A stretch of DNA of 64,000 nt from Brucella pecoris (lineage in GTDB: Bacteria; Pseudomonadota; Alphaproteobacteria; Rhizobiales; Rhizobiaceae), in contig NZ_VEWK01000009.1 in NCBI RefSeq assembly GCF_006376675.1, positions 162,004 through 226,003 on the forward strand. Direction: 5' to 3'. The translations under genes and the position numbers were made by a program. Below, in pieces: positions 53,026 through 60,922 of this stretch. Under the pieces are notes generated by a model, which was not told where the DNA came from, made no database searches, and saw only the letters and a list, made by a program, of their open reading frames with translations. Position 1 is the stretch's first letter. The number at the start of each line of letters is the position of its first letter.

Positions 53026-53793
53026 GTGCCTGTCGCGCAGTTGCCGCTCAACGAAATCATCCTGGCCGCCGTTCTGGCGTTCTGCCGGATCGGCGCCTGC
53101 CTCATGCTGATGCCGGGGCTTTCGAGTGCGCGCATTCCGTTGCAGGTCAGGCTCTATATCGCACTGGCCTGTTCATTCGCGGTGTTGCCACTGGTGCTGC
53201 AGCGTATCGTTACCGTTGTCGATGCCGGGCAACCGTGGACGCTGTTTCGCCTGATGGCGAGTGAAATGTTCGTCGGCGCGGTAATCGGCATTCTGGCGCA
53301 TATCTATTTCTGGGCACTGCAATTCATGGCCAGCACGATGGCCGTCTCAGTCGGCTATTCCGGTTCCCCTGCCGATGCCATCACGGAAAGCGAACCGCAG
53401 GCGACACTTGCCACCATCGTCACGTTCAGCGCGCTGTTCCTGTTCTTCATCACCGACATGCATCTGGAAATATTCCGGGCGCTGCTCAATTCCTATGTGG
53501 CCATTCCGGTTGACGGGCAATTCCGGCCCGATGCGGCGATGATCGATTTCACCGATGCGCTTTCGACGGCATTTCTGGCAACGCTGCGCATTGCGGCCCC
53601 GTTCATCGTCTTTGCGATTCTCGTCAACTTCGCCATTGGTCTGGTGAACAAGCTGACGCCGACCATACCCGTTTACTTCGTATCGATGCCATTCGTGCTG
53701 GGGGGAGGGCTGCTGGTCGTCTATTTCATCCTGCCGGAACTCCTGCGTTTCTTCACCAACGAAACTGCGACGCAGTTGCGCGCGTTGTTTTAA
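53026..53793 (+). CDS. fliR: Flagellar export gate protein FliR
   Basis: The 255-residue protein starts at GTG 53026 and has six or so membrane helices: FCRIGACLMLMPGLSSARIP, SEMFVGAVIGILAHIYFWALQF, FAIGLVNKLTPTIPVYFVSMPFVLG. It completes the FliP-FliQ-FliR core. It follows the repeat at 52766, so it may have its own promoter or be read from flhA. Confidence 0.96.
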   Translation: MPVAQLPLNEIILAAVLAFCRIGACLMLMPGLSSARIPLQVRLYIALACSFAVLPLVLQRIVTVVDAGQPWTLFRLMASEMFVGAVIGILAHIYFWALQFMASTMAVSVGYSGSPADAITESEPQATLATIVTFSALFLFFITDMHLEIFRALLNSYVAIPVDGQFRPDAAMIDFTDALSTAFLATLRIAAPFIVFAILVNFAIGLVNKLTPTIPVYFVSMPFVLGGGLLVVYFILPELLRFFTNETATQLRALF

Positions 53794-53801
53794 GGGTGGC
53801 T

Positions 53802-54203
53802 ATGATGAACCCGCGCAATCTCAAGAAGCTGATTGAATTGCAAAAGCTCGGTAGCGCCCGGCTGGAGCAGGCTCTTGCCGCAGCCAATGCGCGCAAGAGC
53901 GCACTTGATGAGGAGCGCCAGGCACTGATCGTCATGCAGGATCGCCGCTATGACGGCGATGCGTTCAATATCGACCCGTCGCTCCTCATCAAGCGTCTCG
54001 GAGCCAATGCCGCCGAATCGCAGCAGCTTGAGTTGCGTCTCGAATCACAGCGCAAAGCACTTTTGCAGGAACAAAGACGTGTCGAGTTGCTGAAAGATCG
54101 CCTGACGGATGCTGGAAATGATCGCGAACGGCGCGAACTTTCCAGTCTGATCGAGGAATTTATTAGCCGGAAAACGACAAATCGCTCGCAAAACCTTGAT
54201 TGA
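53802..54203 (+). CDS. FliJ-like coiled-coil protein
   Basis: ATG 53802 (AAGGG upstream) gives 133 residues, nearly all coiled-coil: LIELQKLGSARLEQALAAANARKSALDEE and LRLESQRKALLQEQRRVELLKDRL. The size, charge pattern and place behind fliR fit FliJ, the export ATPase stalk that also carries chaperones. Direct FliJ sequence similarity is weak, so the name is inferred. Confidence 0.65.
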   Translation: MMNPRNLKKLIELQKLGSARLEQALAAANARKSALDEERQALIVMQDRRYDGDAFNIDPSLLIKRLGANAAESQQLELRLESQRKALLQEQRRVELLKDRLTDAGNDRERRELSSLIEEFISRKTTNRSQNLD

Positions 54204-54330
54204 GCGCAAAATCGAAGCTGAACGCACGCACAAGTTTCAGTCAAGTTTGACCCATTATGGTGCAAGTAACAAAGCGCATCCCAAAAAGTGCGAAGCGGTT
54301 TTTGGATAAGATGCGCGACAAAACTAAACT

Positions 54331-54373
54331 TTAGAGCGCCGATCTGATGCAATCAGATCGAAACGCGCTCTAA
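54331..54373. repeat. TTAGAGCGC-type palindrome before flgJ
   Basis: Outer arms TTAGAGCGC/GCGCTCTAA and inner arms GATCTGAT/ATCAGATC are perfect. It ends 16 bp before the flgJ start, the best-preserved member of the family in this window. A CGCATCCCAAAAAGTGCGAAGCGG segment precedes it, as at 12950. Confidence 0.8.
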
Positions 54374-54388
54374 AACAAGGAGTCGTGC

Positions 54389-54976
54389 ATGGCGATCAAC
54401 CCGCCGTCAGATCTGGTGATGGACGTGGCGCGTGCAGCCGATCCGCAAGCCTATCGCATGGCAGCGGAACGGTTGAGAGCGCCGTCCGTATCCGGGACCA
54501 TGGTGGCATCCGCCGCCGGTGGACTGACGCGGGATAATTTCGCCAGCTTTTCTGACAGCCTTGCGGCTGGGATCAGCGTGCGGCCGGATGCGCAGAATGC
54601 AGCCAATCCGGCCTATCGTAAGTTCGAGGCATTCATGCTGCAATCCTTCGTGCAGTCGATGTTCACCAGTGACACGACGGCGACCTTCGGGAAGGGGATT
54701 GCCGGTGAATACTGGAAGTCCATGATGGCGGAAGCCATGGCAAACAAGATGGCGGATGGCGGCGGTGTCGGCATTGCCAAGTTGCTTGAAGAACAGGCGG
54801 CGCGCAACGGGCGGGCAGACGCGCCGACGACGCTAGCGTTAGGAGACGTGATCGACAATCTGGGAGACCATGTGAGTGAAAACGCCGTATCGAAGGACAT
54901 TGTGCATGGCTTCGAACGCAAGCTCATTCAAAAGCAGCTCGACAACAACAGCGATACGGACAGCGCGCGCGGCTGA
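54389..54976 (+). CDS. flgJ: FlgJ-type rod-binding protein without muramidase domain
   Basis: The 195-residue protein holds the FlgJ N-terminal rod-cap motif YRKFEAFMLQSFVQSMF followed by FGKGIAGEYWKSMMAEAMANKMA and GIAKLLEEQ, but has no glucosaminidase domain. Such single-domain FlgJs are usual in alphaproteobacteria, with a separate transglycosylase (here at 43073). It caps rod assembly in the periplasm. Confidence 0.9.
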   Translation: MAINPPSDLVMDVARAADPQAYRMAAERLRAPSVSGTMVASAAGGLTRDNFASFSDSLAAGISVRPDAQNAANPAYRKFEAFMLQSFVQSMFTSDTTATFGKGIAGEYWKSMMAEAMANKMADGGGVGIAKLLEEQAARNGRADAPTTLALGDVIDNLGDHVSENAVSKDIVHGFERKLIQKQLDNNSDTDSARG

Positions 54977-55027
54977 TTGGCCCGCAACGACAAGCGTCCG
55001 CCATGCTTCATAATTGAGGACCCCTAA

Positions 55028-55498
55028 ATGACCGAGACAAGCTCTGATAACAGCCTGCCGCCAGAGGATTCGCACATCGTCACTGTCACGAGCGAACCCG
55101 GTCAGGTGCTGGCAGAGGAACCGGCCGAGAACCCCACATTGAAGCCGGTCGTGCGGGCAATCCAACGTCTGGAAGATGTCATCGATACCGAAACGCGCCT
55201 TCTGCTGGAGGGCGGCAATCCGGATCTGGCGGAAATCAATTCCCGCAAGAGCCGCGGACTTTACGACTTCAACAAGGCGATCAAGAAGGCAGCCAGCGCT
55301 GCCGAGCCAGCGACGATGAAGCGGCTTCAGCCGCTGCTCGACAGCCTGAAGCAGAAGCTTGAGAAGAATTGCGAAGCGCTGCAACTGCATTTGCGGGCTG
55401 TGGGTGAACTGGCTGACCTCATTCGCGGCGCGCTGGAAACGCAGGAAGCCGACGGCACCTACAGTATGCAGAGCGCGAGGCTCGGTCACGCACGATGA
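55028..55498 (+). CDS. FlgN-like flagellar chaperone
   Basis: The 156-residue acidic protein has an unstructured N-terminal 45 residues and then alpha-helices (AIQRLEDVIDTETRLLLEGG, EINSRKSRGLYDFNKAIKK, LLDSLKQKLEKNCEALQLHL). The pattern of paired helices with NSRKSRGLYDF is seen in alphaproteobacterial FlgN-like proteins, which deliver FlgK and FlgL to FlhA. It comes 51 bp after flgJ and overlaps the next gene by four bases. Confidence 0.7.
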   Translation: MTETSSDNSLPPEDSHIVTVTSEPGQVLAEEPAENPTLKPVVRAIQRLEDVIDTETRLLLEGGNPDLAEINSRKSRGLYDFNKAIKKAASAAEPATMKRLQPLLDSLKQKLEKNCEALQLHLRAVGELADLIRGALETQEADGTYSMQSARLGHAR

Positions 55499-56049
55499 TC
55501 CGCATCATTGCCATCGGTCTGTGGATCTGCGCCGTCGCTTTCGGTTCGCTTTTCATGGCGGTTCGCCAGAACGCCTCATCTTCGGATGGGGCGCAGGCCG
55601 CAACCGGTGGGTTTGCCGAAAAGTTTGGGGGCGTGGATTACGTCAAGACGGATGTGATGAGCGTACCGATCATCTCGAACGGCAGTGTTGCCGGTTATGT
55701 GGTGACGCAGCTTGTCTATACGATCGATTCGAACATCCGAAAGAAGCTGACCGTGCCGCTGGAGTTTTTCATCAGTGATGAAATCTTCCGCAAATTCTAC
55801 GGCAGCTATTCGGATACGAAAGAGGTCGAGAAGGTGAGTTTCGAGGATGTGCGTGCCTCGATTATCAGCGATCTGAATGCACGATTTCCCGAGCCGGTCA
55901 TCAAGGACCTTCTGGTCGAGCAGTTCAATTATATTTCAGCCGAAGAAATCCGCGCCATGAACATGCGCGGCACGCCGACACCCACGGCACCGGCCAAGCA
56001 AGAGCCAGAGAAACAGGCTAACGCACAGCCTGTTGGTCACAGCGAGTAA
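55495..56049 (+). CDS. Unknown membrane-anchored protein at the end of the flagellar cluster
   Basis: The 184-residue protein has an N-terminal helix (IIAIGLWICAVAFGSLFMAV) and a periplasmic part with VDYVKTDVMSVPIISNGSVAGYVVTQLVYTID, then FEDVRASIISDLNARFPEPVI and a Pro/Glu tail. The layout (helix, beta strands with VPII, then KDLLVEQFNYIS) recalls FliL proteins, so it may be a FliL-like stator or export accessory. It overlaps the flgN-like gene and is convergent with the PilZ gene by 13 bp. Confidence 0.65.
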   Translation: MIRIIAIGLWICAVAFGSLFMAVRQNASSSDGAQAATGGFAEKFGGVDYVKTDVMSVPIISNGSVAGYVVTQLVYTIDSNIRKKLTVPLEFFISDEIFRKFYGSYSDTKEVEKVSFEDVRASIISDLNARFPEPVIKDLLVEQFNYISAEEIRAMNMRGTPTPTAPAKQEPEKQANAQPVGHSE

Positions 56050-56372
56050 TATTTTCCAGCAAGCTGGGCGAGCCGCTCTTCGTCCAGCGGCGTGACGGTC
56101 GGGTCTGTTATGAGCTCGACACCCATTTCACGGCCATTGCGCCAGGCGACGCGGGCCAAAAGTGCGCGACCGTAATAATCATCGAATAGCCAGAAGCGTT
56201 CGGGCAGGGTCGGAACTTCAACAGTTCTCAGTTTGGCACCGTGGGGCGCAATATCGCTGAACTGGCATTCGATGATGAAGCGACCGTCGAGGCCTACGAT
56301 CTTGCCGGACCGCAGCCTTGTGCGCTGTCTCTCTTCCCTGCGACGTTCATGGGATGGCTTAACCCGCGCCAT
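56037..56372 (-). CDS. PilZ domain protein
   Basis: The 111-residue protein is a lone PilZ domain: HERRREERQRTRLRSGKIV at the N-terminus provides the RxxxR-type cyclic-di-GMP-binding arginines, and ECQFSDIAPHGAKLRTVEV matches the D/NxSxxG motif with Ala in place of Ser. RVAWRNGREMGVEL closes the domain. It may link cyclic-di-GMP to motility, given its position next to flagellar genes. Binding is not certain because the second motif is altered. Confidence 0.82.
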   Translation of the reverse strand: MARVKPSHERRREERQRTRLRSGKIVGLDGRFIIECQFSDIAPHGAKLRTVEVPTLPERFWLFDDYYGRALLARVAWRNGREMGVELITDPTVTPLDEERLAQLAGKYYSL

Positions 56373-56408
56373 ATCGAAATCTTACCTGCTATTCCCCACG
56401 GCATCGGC

Positions 56409-56444
56409 CTGAAAATCGGAAACGATTTTCAGAAAGCACGATGC
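56409..56444. repeat. CGAAAATCG-type mosaic palindrome, copy 1
   Basis: Arms CTGAAAATCG/CGATTTTCAG followed by AAAGCACGATGC, matching copy 2 at 62745-62780 in all but a few bases. Located upstream of the PilZ gene. Confidence 0.75.
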
Positions 56445-56564
56445 GCAGTTTCTCTAGACTAATCTAGCAGGTTTCGATTGCGGATGCGTTACTTTTTAAG
56501 CGGGGATTTTGCGGACATGGTTACCTTGAACAGCTTCCTGTCTGTTCAGGTGACATTTGCCGGA

Positions 56565-56981
56565 TCAATGCTCGCCGCAGGCTTCGCATAGTCCGCGCAG
56601 CTCCAATGTCGTCTTGCGCGACTTGAAACCGTTCTGAAGGCTCCAGGCGCTGACGAGATTCTCGATCGCCGCATCGGCGAACTCCGTCACCTGTCCGCAT
56701 TTCTCGCAGATTGCGAATGCCACAAGACCCTGCTGGTGGCATTGTGGATGCGCGCAGGCAACGAAGGCATTGAGGCTTTCGAGACGATGGATCATTCCGT
56801 AATCGAGCAGCTTTTCCAGCGCGCGATAGACCTGCAGCGGTGCGCGGAAACCGTCGTCACGTAGCTGATCGAGGATCGTATAGGCGCTGAGCGGCCCTTC
56901 TGCCTTGGACAGAACGTCGAAAACCAGTGTCTGATTGCGGGTCAGGTCCTGGGGGGTGTGATGATGGTGATGCGTGCTCAT
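56565..56981 (-). CDS. zur: Zinc uptake regulator Zur (Fur family)
   Basis: The 138-residue protein opens with a five-His tract, then a winged helix (LVFDVLSKAEGPLSAYTILDQL, APLQVYRALEKLLDYGMIHRLES) and a dimerisation domain with structural CEKC and CEAC pairs and a metal-sensing AFVACAHPQCHQQG region. It represses zinc-uptake genes when zinc is sufficient. Its start overlaps the znuB stop by four bases, so it is cotranscribed with znuC and znuB and represses its own operon through the palindrome at 58815. Confidence 0.95.
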   Translation of the reverse strand: MSTHHHHHTPQDLTRNQTLVFDVLSKAEGPLSAYTILDQLRDDGFRAPLQVYRALEKLLDYGMIHRLESLNAFVACAHPQCHQQGLVAFAICEKCGQVTEFADAAIENLVSAWSLQNGFKSRKTTLELRGLCEACGEH

Positions 56982-57799
56982 TGTCCAGCGATCCGTTTCG
57001 GTGATGCCTGTTCCCTCTTATGTAGGGGTAACAGGCTCAAAATGAAAATGGCAAGCGCCGCGACCACGATGGACGGGCCGGACGGCGTGTCGAAATGAAT
57101 GGAACCATAAAGTCCGCCGATGACCCCGGCTGCCCCGATCAGCGAGGCCAGAATGGCCATCTGTTCGGGTGTGGAGGCAAAGCGGCGCGCAGTTGCTGCC
57201 GGAATGATGAGCAGCGAGGTTATCAGTAGAATTCCGACGATCTTCATCGCAATGGCGATGACGATAGCCAGAAGCAGCATGAAAACAATGCGTGACAGGG
57301 CCGGGTTCATGCCTTCGGCACGGGCAATATCCTCGCTGACGGTGGCGGCGAGGAAAGGACGCCACAGCCAGGCCAGAACCGCTAGCACGAACACGCCGCC
57401 ACCATAGATGAAGGCGATATCCGTCCGCGAGACAGCGAGAATATCGCCGAACAGGAACGACAGCAGGTCGACACGCACCCATGTCATGAAGGCCACGAGG
57501 ACGAGGCCAAGCGACAGGGTGGCATGGGACAGGATGCCGAGGAGCGAATCCGCCGACAATGTATGGCGGCGCTGCAAGAGCAGCAGAATGGCAGAAATCG
57601 CCACGGCAACCGCGAAAACGCCGATCATCATATTGATGTCGAAAATGAGCGCCAGCGCCACGCCGAGCAGGGCCGAATGTGCCATGGTGTCGCCGAAATA
57701 GGCCATGCGCCGCCAGACAATGAAGCAGCCGAGCGGTCCGGTGGTGAGCGCCAGTCCGACACCGGCGATGATGGCGCGGGTGAAGAAGTCGTCAAGCAC
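56978..57799 (-). CDS. znuB: Zinc ABC importer permease ZnuB
   Basis: The start is GTG 57799, with AGAGGAG eight bases upstream, inside the end of znuC; it gives 273 residues. A longer frame beginning at 57865 reads the His-rich tail of znuC in another frame and is not credible. Seven or more helices include GVGLALTTGPLGCFIVWRRMAYFGDTMAHSALLGVAL (read in pieces), the ABC-3 family signature. It is the zinc channel of the ZnuABC system. Confidence 0.94.
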   Translation of the reverse strand: MLDDFFTRAIIAGVGLALTTGPLGCFIVWRRMAYFGDTMAHSALLGVALALIFDINMMIGVFAVAVAISAILLLLQRRHTLSADSLLGILSHATLSLGLVLVAFMTWVRVDLLSFLFGDILAVSRTDIAFIYGGGVFVLAVLAWLWRPFLAATVSEDIARAEGMNPALSRIVFMLLLAIVIAIAMKIVGILLITSLLIIPAATARRFASTPEQMAILASLIGAAGVIGGLYGSIHFDTPSGPSIVVAALAIFILSLLPLHKREQASPKRIAGQ

Positions 57800-58700
57800 G
57801 CGGCGCGCTCCTCTCATGGTGATGATGTTCGTGGTCGTGCTCATGATGATGACCATCATCGGCATGGCAGTGTTCCGTCACGGAACCGTCGGCATGCAGC
57901 ACGCGTCCGTCGGGCAGATGGGTGTGATCGTGGTGATGCTCATAAACGGCAAGCGGCCCGACTGCCCGGCTGCCGAACAGCCGCATATATTCGGGGCTCG
58001 CCGTCACATCGCGCGGCGTTCCGCTGCAGCAAACATGGCCGTTGAGGCAGATGACGCGGTCGGTCGCCGCCATGACCAGATGCAGGTCGTGCGAAATCAG
58101 CAGCACGCCGCAACCCGTATCGTCGCGCAGTTTCGCAATCAGTTCGTACAACGCAGCTTCGCCGGAGAAATCGACGCCCTGCACCGGTTCATCCAGCACC
58201 ATGAGATTCGGCTTGCGGGCCAGCGCACGCGCCATCAATGCGCGCTGGAATTCGCCGCCCGACAGGTTGGCGATCTCGGCCTTTGCAAGATGCGGGATGC
58301 CGACCACTTCCAGTGCAGCTTCAATATCCTTGCGCGCCAGAGGGCCCGTCAATGTCATCAGGCGTTCGACCGAAAGCGGCAGCGTGCGGTCGACATTGAT
58401 CTTCTGCGGCACATAGCCGATGCGCAGCCCCGGCGCGTGGACCACGCTGCCTTCGTCGGGCTTCAGGATGCGCAGCGCTATCTTGGCGGCAGTACTTTTT
58501 CCCGCGCCATTTGGACCGATCAGGGTCACGATCTCCCCGCGCTCGACGCTCAGGTCGACATTGCGCACGAGCCAGCGCCCGTCGCGATAGACACCGGCGT
58601 CCTTCAGTTCGATCAATGTTTCCCGCGCCTTTTCGACGGGGAGGGGGGGCTTCCTGCTCATCTCTTCCGGGCTTTCACTGCCTGCATGTTCTTGTTCCAC
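57792..58700 (-). CDS. znuC: Zinc ABC importer ATPase ZnuC with a His-rich C-terminal tail
   Basis: The 302-residue protein has Walker A GPNGAGKST, signature LSGGEFQRALMARAL, Walker B LMVLDEPVQGVD, and H-loop LISHDLHLVM. The last 45 or so residues are a His/Asp-rich tail (EHHHDHTHLPDGRV, EHCHADDGHHHEHDHEHHH) absent from most ATPases of its class, probably binding zinc in the cytoplasm. It is first of znuC-znuB-zur and diverges from znuA. Confidence 0.96.
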   Translation of the reverse strand: MEQEHAGSESPEEMSRKPPLPVEKARETLIELKDAGVYRDGRWLVRNVDLSVERGEIVTLIGPNGAGKSTAAKIALRILKPDEGSVVHAPGLRIGYVPQKINVDRTLPLSVERLMTLTGPLARKDIEAALEVVGIPHLAKAEIANLSGGEFQRALMARALARKPNLMVLDEPVQGVDFSGEAALYELIAKLRDDTGCGVLLISHDLHLVMAATDRVICLNGHVCCSGTPRDVTASPEYMRLFGSRAVGPLAVYEHHHDHTHLPDGRVLHADGSVTEHCHADDGHHHEHDHEHHHHERSAPRA

Positions 58701-58814
58701 GCACGGATTATTCGCCGATTCGGGATTTTTCCTATCAGCTTTTTGCGGCTCGTTATCTTACGCAACCACCGCTGTGATTTTTCCAAATTGGGGGTTGCCT
58801 CACCTTATGGCAGA

Positions 58815-58829
58815 CGTTATAGCATAACG
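58815..58829. promoter_or_regulatory. Zur-type operator between znuC and znuA
   Basis: CGTTATAGCATAACG: 6-bp arms CGTTAT/ATAACG with a 3-base centre. It shares GTTAT-N3-ATAAC with the site at 60127. It lies 70 bp before znuA and 115 bp before znuC, so one site could control both directions. Confidence 0.83.
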
Positions 58830-58898
58830 CAACTGACGTAATAAAATAACATATCACTTGAATATGATACCCTTTCCCAATCGTACAAGAGAGAGACT

Positions 58899-59930
58899 AT
58901 GAAACATCTCCGCTCCCTCCTCCTCGCCTCGGCATTTCTGGCCGTTACGGCAAATGCCTCGCTTGCCGCAGAACGCGATGGCGTTGTGGTATCAATCAAG
59001 CCGCTCCATTCCATCGTTTCCGCAGTCATGCAGGGCGTGGGCGAGCCGAAACTGATCGTTCAGGGTGCGGGTTCGGAGCATGTCTACAGCCTGAAGCCAT
59101 CCGATGCCGAAGCAATCGAACACGCCAAGGTGATTTTCTGGGCCGGTCCGTCGATGGAAACCTTCCTCGACAAGCCTATCGATACGCTTGGCGATGGCGC
59201 GAAGGTCGTTGCGCTTGGCGAAGCCGATGGCCTGACGAAGCTGAAATTCCGTGAAGGCGGCCCATTCGAAGCGCACGATCATGGTGCGGAAGGCCACGGC
59301 CACGGTGCCGAAGGTCATGATCATGCTCATGACGACAAGAAGGATGCCGACAAGGCGCATGATCATGCCGCCGAAGCGTCTGAAGGCGGGCATGACCATC
59401 ATCATGGTCACAGCGAATATGATCTGCATTTCTGGCTCGACCCGCAGAACGGAAAGGTTCTCGCGGCGGATATCGCCAGGACGCTCGGCGAAAGCGACCC
59501 GGAACATGCCGCGCAATATGAAAAGAACGCCAAGGACTATGGCGAGAAAATCGATGCGCTGACCAAGACTGTCGCCAGCGAACTGGAGCCAGTTAAAGAC
59601 AAGCCATTCATCGTCTTCCACGATGCCTACCAGTATTTCGAAAATCGTTTCGGTGTGAAGGCGGCGGGCTCGATTACGGTCAGCCCGGAAAAGGCGCCAG
59701 GTGCTGCGCGCATCAAGGAGATTCACGAGAAGATCAAGTCGCTCGGCGCAACATGCGTGTTCTCCGAACCGCAGTTCGAGCCCAGGCTGGTGAACACCGT
59801 TATCGAAGGGACGGATGCTAAAACCGGCATTCTCGATCCTCTGGGTGCAGAATTGAAGGATGGTCCGGACCTTTACCCGCAGCTAATCCGCAATCTGGCG
59901 GATTCCCTCAAAGGCTGTCTGTCGAAATAA
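58899..59930 (+). CDS. znuA: Zinc ABC importer periplasmic binding protein ZnuA
   Basis: The 343-residue protein has a Sec signal (LLLASAFLAVTANASLA) and the ZnuA family order: SIKPLHSIVSAVMQGVGEP, EHVYSLKPSDAEAI, then a long His/Asp loop (residues about 125-175, with EAHDHGAEGHGHGAEGHDH), DLHFWLDPQNGK, FIVFHDAYQYFENRF. The loop collects zinc in the periplasm. It is a single gene with a hairpin and terminator after it. Confidence 0.97.
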   Translation: MKHLRSLLLASAFLAVTANASLAAERDGVVVSIKPLHSIVSAVMQGVGEPKLIVQGAGSEHVYSLKPSDAEAIEHAKVIFWAGPSMETFLDKPIDTLGDGAKVVALGEADGLTKLKFREGGPFEAHDHGAEGHGHGAEGHDHAHDDKKDADKAHDHAAEASEGGHDHHHGHSEYDLHFWLDPQNGKVLAADIARTLGESDPEHAAQYEKNAKDYGEKIDALTKTVASELEPVKDKPFIVFHDAYQYFENRFGVKAAGSITVSPEKAPGAARIKEIHEKIKSLGATCVFSEPQFEPRLVNTVIEGTDAKTGILDPLGAELKDGPDLYPQLIRNLADSLKGCLSK

Positions 59931-59988
59931 CAGCCGCAGCCGCGTCCCTTTGCTGGGTGCCTGCGCGTTCAGCAAGGCGGCTGCAACA

Positions 59989-60021
59989 GTGCCGGGCTGT
60001 AACCTACCGGCAGCCCGGCAC
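59989..60021 (+). terminator. Hairpin after znuA
   Basis: Perfect 11-bp stem GTGCCGGGCTG/CAGCCCGGCAC with an 11-base loop and no T tract, 59 bp after the znuA stop. Confidence 0.55.
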
Positions 60022-60093
60022 TTCAGAACCAGAATAAGGTGATCGGGCGTCAGCTAACGCAAGCCGTTTCACGGTTTTTGCTGAAACACTCAA

Positions 60094-60118
60094 GGGCGGT
60101 TCCGACCGCCCATTTTTG
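60094..60118 (+). terminator. Rho-independent terminator after znuA
   Basis: Stem GGGCGGT/ACCGCCC, loop TCCG, then ATTTTTG. It ends just before the second Zur-type site, separating znuA from the next zinc-regulated pair. Confidence 0.88.
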
Positions 60119-60126
60119 CCCATAGA

Positions 60127-60145
60127 AATGTTATGATATAACATT
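60127..60145. promoter_or_regulatory. Zur-type operator before the DUF4198 gene
   Basis: AATGTTATGATATAACATT: perfect 8-bp arms AATGTTAT/ATAACATT with a 3-base centre, 13 bp before the start codon, so it probably overlaps the promoter and leader of the DUF4198-COG0523 pair. Confidence 0.85.
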
Positions 60146-60157
60146 AAGGAGAAGAAA

Positions 60158-60892
60158 ATGCACAATTTCGTCAGGGTACTTCAGGCTGGTGCCGTTTTGA
60201 CTTTTCTTGCTCCCGCGGTTGCGGGTGCGCACGGTATCTGGATTGCCGAGCGCCATGGAACGCAAGCCGTTGTTTACGGTCACGGCGCAAGCGATGAAGC
60301 CTATGATCCGCAGAAGCTCAAGACGGTTACAGCGAAGGATGTAGATGGCAAGGATGTCGCCGTGGAGATCAAGCGCCAGGAAGATCACGCCCTGCTGGGC
60401 GTGCCCAAGGATGCAGTTGTGGTCAGCGGCACGCTCGATAATGGTTTCTGGGCCGAGGGGCCGGATGGCAAGTGGGTCAACAAGCCGAAATCGGAAGTGC
60501 CGGGCGCCAAACAGTCCAGCCAGAGCCAGAAGTTTGCCGTCGCCATTCTCGACCATTTGCGCAAAAAGCCAGAGGCTCAGGGCCTGCCTTTCGAAATCGT
60601 TCCGTTGATGGATCCGACGATACTGGAGGCGGGCAACGAGCTTCCCGTGCAGGTTCTGTTTGACGGAAAGCCGGTGGAAGGCGTCGAAGTCACGGCGGAT
60701 TATGTCAATGACAGCCATGCGGCACCGGTGAAGACCGACGCGGAAGGCATCGCCAGGATCAGGATTCGCAATGCAGGTCTCAACGTCGTTGGAGCGGGCT
60801 ATTCCAAGCCGCTGTCCGATTCAAAGGAAGCGGACAAGCTCAGCTTTTTCACCACGCTGACCTTCAATCTCGATCACCATCATCACGATTGA
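60158..60892 (+). CDS. DUF4198 secreted metal-related protein
   Basis: The 244-residue protein has a Sec signal (VLQAGAVLTFLAPAVAGAHG) with the conserved AHGIWI start of the mature chain, FDGKPVEGVEVTADYV, a carboxypeptidase-regulatory-like beta-sandwich domain, and a C-terminal HHHH tract. DUF4198 proteins accompany nickel, cobalt, iron and zinc transport genes and are thought to bind metal outside the membrane. Here the Zur site and downstream GTPase point to zinc. No transporter is fused. Confidence 0.86.
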   Translation: MHNFVRVLQAGAVLTFLAPAVAGAHGIWIAERHGTQAVVYGHGASDEAYDPQKLKTVTAKDVDGKDVAVEIKRQEDHALLGVPKDAVVVSGTLDNGFWAEGPDGKWVNKPKSEVPGAKQSSQSQKFAVAILDHLRKKPEAQGLPFEIVPLMDPTILEAGNELPVQVLFDGKPVEGVEVTADYVNDSHAAPVKTDAEGIARIRIRNAGLNVVGAGYSKPLSDSKEADKLSFFTTLTFNLDHHHHD

Positions 60893-60922
60893 CTACATCC
60901 AGTTTAAACAAGGAACGGAGTC

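Noticed and set aside
57792..57865. Longer znuB reading beginning MPMMVIIM
   Set aside because: The extra residues come from reading the His-rich end of znuC in another frame; GTG 57799 has a good ribosome site.
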